From Lactuca virosa (lineage: Eukaryota > Streptophyta > Magnoliopsida > Asterales > Asteraceae), in assembly GCA_928212115.1 (NCBI GenBank), contig CAKMRJ010005412.1, forward strand, positions 247,872,050-247,936,049: 64,000 nt of DNA, read 5' to 3'. This document shows positions 59,979 through 64,000 of the stretch, one piece after another (positions within the stretch are counted from its first letter, which is position 1; each line of letters begins with the position of its first letter). The position numbers and the translations under genes are program-made. The notes below the pieces were generated by a model. It was not told the DNA's origin, did not search any database, and saw only the letters and a program-made list of their open reading frames with translations.

Positions 59979-61379
59979 CTACACGAACCGGGTGTTCTCA
60001 CCCCTAATCCTTTCCATTTTCCATTTCTCTGGTCGCATGCCCTCCACCTGAGCATCCCTGATCAAACTCACAAGCGGAGAATCCACCGCTATCCTCATAC
60101 ATACCGCTGGGGTAGAAGACCCATCGGACTTGCAGCTCAGAGCATCCGCCACCACATTTGCTTTACCGGGGTAGTAAAGGATCTCGCAGTCGTAGTCTTT
60201 GACTACATCCAGCCACCTGCGCTGCCTCATATTCAGGTTCGGCTGATCCATGATGTGTCTCAAACTCTTGTGATCCGTGTATATGGTACAACGGACCCCA
60301 TATAAGTAATGTCTCCATATCTTACGAGCGAACACCACCGCTCCCAACTCTTAATCGTGAGTAGGATATCTTGTCTCATGCGACTTCAGCTGCCACAACG
60401 CGTAGGCTATCACCCGTCCTCTCTGCATGAGGACCGCCCCCAAACCTGTGATGGATGCATCACATAACACCACAAAATCCTCCACTCCCTCCGGGAGTGT
60501 CAAGACTGGAGCCTCACACAAATGCTGACAGAGGGTCTCAAACGCCCTCTGCTGCTTAGGACCCCACCGGAAATCCACCCCCTTCCTCGTCAGACGAGTG
60601 AGGGGTACTACAATCTTAGAGAAATCCCGAATAAACCTCCGGTAGTACCCTGCTAAACCCAGAAAACTCCTGATGTTCGAAGGTGACCTCGGCACATCCC
60701 ACTGCATGACTGCCTCGATTTTGGCCGGGTCGACCAAAATCCCCTCTTGGTTAACGAGATGTCCTAGGAACTGGACCTCTCGCAACCAAAACTCCCACTT
60801 CGAGAACTTGGTATACAGCCGTTCTCGTCTCAGAACTCCCAACAACTCCCTGAGGTGCTCCTCGTGCTGTTCTCAGGTCTTGGAATACACCAATATATCA
60901 TCTATGAACATGATGACCGAGCGATCAAGCATCGGTCTGCAAACCCGATTCATCAGGTCCATGAATACTGCTGGCGCGTTGGTGAGCGCAAATGGCATCA
61001 CCACAAACTCGTAATGACTATAACGAGTCTGAAACGCGGTCTTCTCCACGTCCTCCTCTCTGACCCGGACCTGATGATATCCCGACCTCAAATCAATCTT
61101 GGAGAACCAAGATGCACCCTGCAACTGATCGAAAATATCATCTATCCTCGGGAGTTGATAACGGTTCTTCACCGTTAACTTGTTCAACTCCCTATAATAA
61201 ATGCACATCCGGTGCGAACCGTCCTTCTTTCTGACGAAAAGGATTGATGCTCCCCATGGAGAACTGCTAGGTCGAATGAACTGCTTGCCCAACAGTTGCT
61301 GCAGCTGTGAAGACAGCTCCTGCATCTCGGGTGGCGCCAACCGATACGACACTATGACAATAGGAGCCGCACCCAGCAC
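59979..61379 (-). pseudogene. element D reverse transcriptase and RNase H
   Basis: 61379-60873 holds the RT fingers and palm, with GASILFVRKKDGSHRMCIYY, FSKIDLRSGYHQ and the active site MFIDDILVYSKT. A TGA at about 60870 stops it where related elements have an arginine codon. 60845-60351 continues with the thumb and the RNase H start LCDASITGLGAVLMQRG. 60347-59979 continues with YTDHKSLRHIM and NVVADALS. It is decayed but nearly colinear with element C. Confidence 0.85.
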
Positions 61380-61406
61380 CAGGTCGATCCGGAACTCGAC
61401 CTGCCT

Positions 61407-61942
61407 CTACGGAGGTATCCTTGGCAACTCCTCCGGGAACACGTCGGCAAACTCCCTAACCACTGGAACCTCTGCAACTGAAATCTGATCCCTGACCCAC
61501 GTATCCACCACATACGCTAGATAACCCGCACACCCGCACTGAATATACTGCCGAGCCCTGGCAGCCGAACAAAACCCTGATCCCACTCTGGTGCCCTCAC
61601 CATATACAATCAGTTCTCCCCCACTTGGTGTTCGAACTACCACTCGTTGGCCCTCACAATCAATCATGGCACCGAACCGACTAAGCCAATCCATCCCTAC
61701 AATCACACACACCTCCCCCATGGGGATCAGAATCAAATCTATCGGAAAGGGCACCCCGAAAATCTCCAAATCACACCCTCGGTAGACCGAAGACGCAGAA
61801 ACCCCGTGTTCGTTGGCGATAGAGAATCGCAACGTACACTCTAACTCGCCCACTGGCACAATGAACTCCCTACTAAACGACTGCGATACGAAGGACCGAA
61901 TCGCCCCCGAGTCAAATAAAACCAAAGCAGGCAAAGAGTTCA
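61407..61942 (-). pseudogene. element D protease
   Basis: The frame carries LVLFDSGAIRSFVSQSF (aspartic protease active site) and VCVIVGMDWLSRFGA, a conserved protease-to-linker motif. It begins directly at the acceptor of an intron-like 79-nt block and stops at 61407 before RT. Confidence 0.85.
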
Positions 61943-62021
61943 CTAAAAACGTACATAATCACAGGTACAACAGATAAGCATAAAACAAATATAATAAAAG
62001 ATATAAAGGATAGAAACATAC
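61943..62021 (-). other. 79-nt intron-like insertion between Gag and protease of element D
   Basis: On the minus strand it starts GTATGTTTC after GCTG and ends ACGTTTTTAG before TGAACTC. It is T-rich, with standard plant splice borders. Removal joins PDVVA to VNSLPALVLFDSG in frame. Element C has no such block at the equivalent place near 36565. Confidence 0.6.
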
Positions 62022-63278
62022 CAGCAACCACATCTGGTGCTGCCCTGGCCTCCTCGGCTGTAAGCTGGAAGGCACATCCTTGAGCCTTTGGAGGCTCTGC
62101 CTTAACTGGACTCCCATCAGAAATCCTCAATGTAGCTGGCGCGGGAACCTGCACCGGCTTAGCGGCAAGCAACGGGCAGTTGGCCTTCATGTGGCCCAAC
62201 CTGATCACAGTGATAACATAACCTCAAACTCGGAACCGGGGTGGCCTGGCGACAATCCTTCGCATAATGCCCCTCCTTGCCACACCGGTGGCACCCACTA
62301 CCAGCTCGACAAACCCTAGAATGACTCCTGCCGCACTTTCCACAAGTGCGACTCTGCTGACCCCCGGTCCTAGAATCAGCGGTCTTAGACCGCTTCGGCG
62401 CCGGCTACAACTGCGTCGGGGCCTGCCGCTACTCCCTCATCTGCAGCTCAATCCAACGCATGCCACCTAGCGGCTCCTGCAACTCCAGAAGAGTATCACA
62501 TCGCTGGGTAGACACAAAATGACGGATGTCAGTCTTGAGCATGCTCAGATAACGGGTCATCTGAACCTGCTCGGAAGCAAACTCTGGGCATAACATCGCC
62601 CTCTCTATAAAACATGCGGGTGATCTCCGTCACCGACTCCCCATCCTGTCTCAAACTCAAAAACTCCTGTGACAACCGTTCCCGCTCGACCCAGGGAATG
62701 TATCGGGCGCGGAACATATCCCTGAACTGCTCCCAAGTAACAACAGCTCTCTGATCATCAGTGTACGACCTGATCGCCAATCTCCACCAGTCCTTGGCCC
62801 CAGACCTTAGTAGGTTCAGAGCACACCTGACCTTCTGGTCAGTAAGACACGAGCAAGTAAAGAAACACCCCTCCACACCTGAGATCCACCTCATAGCCTT
62901 GATGGGGTCCTGCGTCCCATCAAAAGTAGGGGGCTTCGTGTTATCGAAGTCCTTGTACTGGAAGCCCTGAGTGGCTCCTCCTCCTCCCCCTGCCGCTGTT
63001 ACAGCCGATGCAGCTGCAACGACAGCCATCTCTGCAAGGGCTGCGTATCGCTCGTCGAAGTACTCGACCATGGCGGTCTTAATAGACCCAAACATCTCCG
63101 CCAGCTGTGCCCCTAACGCAGCAACAACCTCATCATGCAGGATATCCCGAATCCTGGCATCCAACTCCTCTGTACCCATCTGCACCACATGCTGAGGTGT
63201 TGTTGGCCCCTCCTGGCCTCCGTCTCCTGATCCTGATCCTGAACCGGATCTAGTCACAAAGCGTCTCGTCATCACCAT
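62022..63278 (-). pseudogene. element D Gag
   Basis: From the ATG at 63278 (MVMTRRFVTRSGSGSGSG) the frame passes a helical region and the retrotransposon Gag domain (PPTFDGTQDPIKAMRWI, KDWWRLAIRSY, FRARYIPWVERERLSQEFLS). It shifts frame near 62610. Zinc-knuckle parts are readable around 62280 and 62195 (GHMKANCP), and the Ala-rich linker ends at the intron-like block at 62021. Confidence 0.82.
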
Positions 63279-64000
63279 TCTGAAACATACCACAAGATAT
63301 GAGATAATCCACATAGATAACTGGGAACCAACTCCCGACTAAACCCTAGGGGTTGTGACTTCCTTGATGCGCATATGGGTCCTGTGCTTTCAGTAGTACG
63401 GGCCCATACCACCTTCCACACCTACCCATATTTATCTCAAGTATCACCACAACACCCTAACAATATACATAAGCATAGCGAGCGCTCGATCCTCACTCCT
63501 AGAGGAAGGCTAACTGCCTCAAAACTGACATACCGGTCCCACATAACTCACTCATCCATGAAACTTCCATCAACCCTGTAGCATTAGTGTATGCTAGCCA
63601 TGCATAATGTTGGACCTTATAGACTTTCGAATATCTGATCCTACCCTAACCCCTAATCAATAAGAACAGAACATAAGGTCAAATCAAACATTCTCGGGCT
63701 ATAAGATCTTAATTATGTACAACCGTGATACATACACAAGTAACTACAACAATGATGTCAATCTCATATAAAGAAACCCTAGGCTAGTAGGCATCACGTA
63801 ATCAGACAATTCTATCATGCAATTCCCGAGGATCCCTAGCCTAGTACTAGCATGCTGTTCTATCATATCATAATATCAAATAACTGTATGGTATTTTGGG
63901 GTGTACTTACTGGCTCCGGCTGATCGTACACTCTGCATCCTCCTTTACTTATTTTGAAAACCATTTAAAATTATTTCGAAAATCTTTTTCCTTAGTTTGA
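63279..64000 (-). other. leader of element D
   Basis: Non-coding. 63370-63560 matches the leader of element A at 7849-8030, and 63880-64000 matches 11800-11930. The plus-strand frame at 63375-63581 is a shadow. Confidence 0.7.

Larger units (their letters stand above)
56897..64000 (-). mobile_element. Ty3/gypsy element D (Tekay-like chromovirus), decayed, 5' LTR outside the window
   Basis: On the minus strand the order is leader (64000-63279), Gag (63278 on), zinc knuckles, protease, RT, RNase H, integrase with chromodomain-like end, purine tract (58614-58632 region) and 3' LTR (58613-56897). Frames are broken at many places. The leader end matches the bases just before the primer site of element A, so the 5' LTR probably starts within about 60 bp beyond the window. 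It inserted into an older LTR (56376-56896). Confidence 0.88.

Noticed and set aside
59319..60014. Plus-strand frames within element D pol
   Set aside because: They are shadows of the integrase and RNase H on the minus strand.

Overview
The window is nuclear DNA of a flowering plant. It has spliced genes with GT-AG introns, AATAAA signals, nested LTR retrotransposons, MITEs and long (TA)n tracts. The retrotransposon families and the low-GC single-copy DNA look like Asteraceae, most likely lettuce (Lactuca) or a close relative. That placement is from memory of these repeat families, not from a search. There are no bacterial operons, CRISPR arrays, tRNA or rRNA genes.

Layout. 1-5913: the 3' part of a Ty1/copia element (+) with an intact, apparently intron-containing gag, decayed pol and a 3' LTR. 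5914-17211: a minus-strand Ty3/gypsy element, split by a 3.3-kb solo LTR (8039-11347). Its 5' LTR is split again by a complete non-autonomous LTR element (13700-16906). 17212-19400: a dead L1-type LINE. 20280-29230: the single-copy island. It holds an SDHAF1-like LYR gene (21056-21343), a Harbinger-type MITE, a hAT-type element, a CACTA terminus, a two-exon small gene ending in a CaaX-like motif (25043-25672), a MIRNA-like hairpin (26638-26783), an unrecognised 120-residue gene (28257-28619) and a fold-back MITE.

29601-47854: one minus-strand ankyrin/PGG-domain membrane-protein gene, broken by a copia element (30501-46349, TSD GATAC) that is itself broken by a young chromodomain gypsy element (31639-42595, TSD AATGC). 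Removing both insertions rejoins both reading frames. 48438-52765: a small fold-back MITE, a 3 x 329-bp tandem repeat carrying a transit-peptide-like exon, and unidentified sequence. 52766-54875: a PIF/Harbinger transposon with a frameshifted transposase. 55073-56263: a large fold-back element lying between two (TA)n tracts. 56376-64000: an LTR fragment, then a minus-strand Tekay-like gypsy element whose 5' LTR lies beyond the window.

How it fits together: most of the window is layered transposon DNA, and the few host genes sit in 20-30 kb and in the flanks of the nested insertion. The most interesting signal is the hairpin at 26638-26783. Its 5' arm is perfectly complementary over 20 nt to the coding sequence of the gene 1.8 kb downstream, as expected of a young, gene-derived microRNA locus. 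A second theme is that several gypsy LTR families carry, at the same relative place, arrays of a short palindromic word that differs between families.
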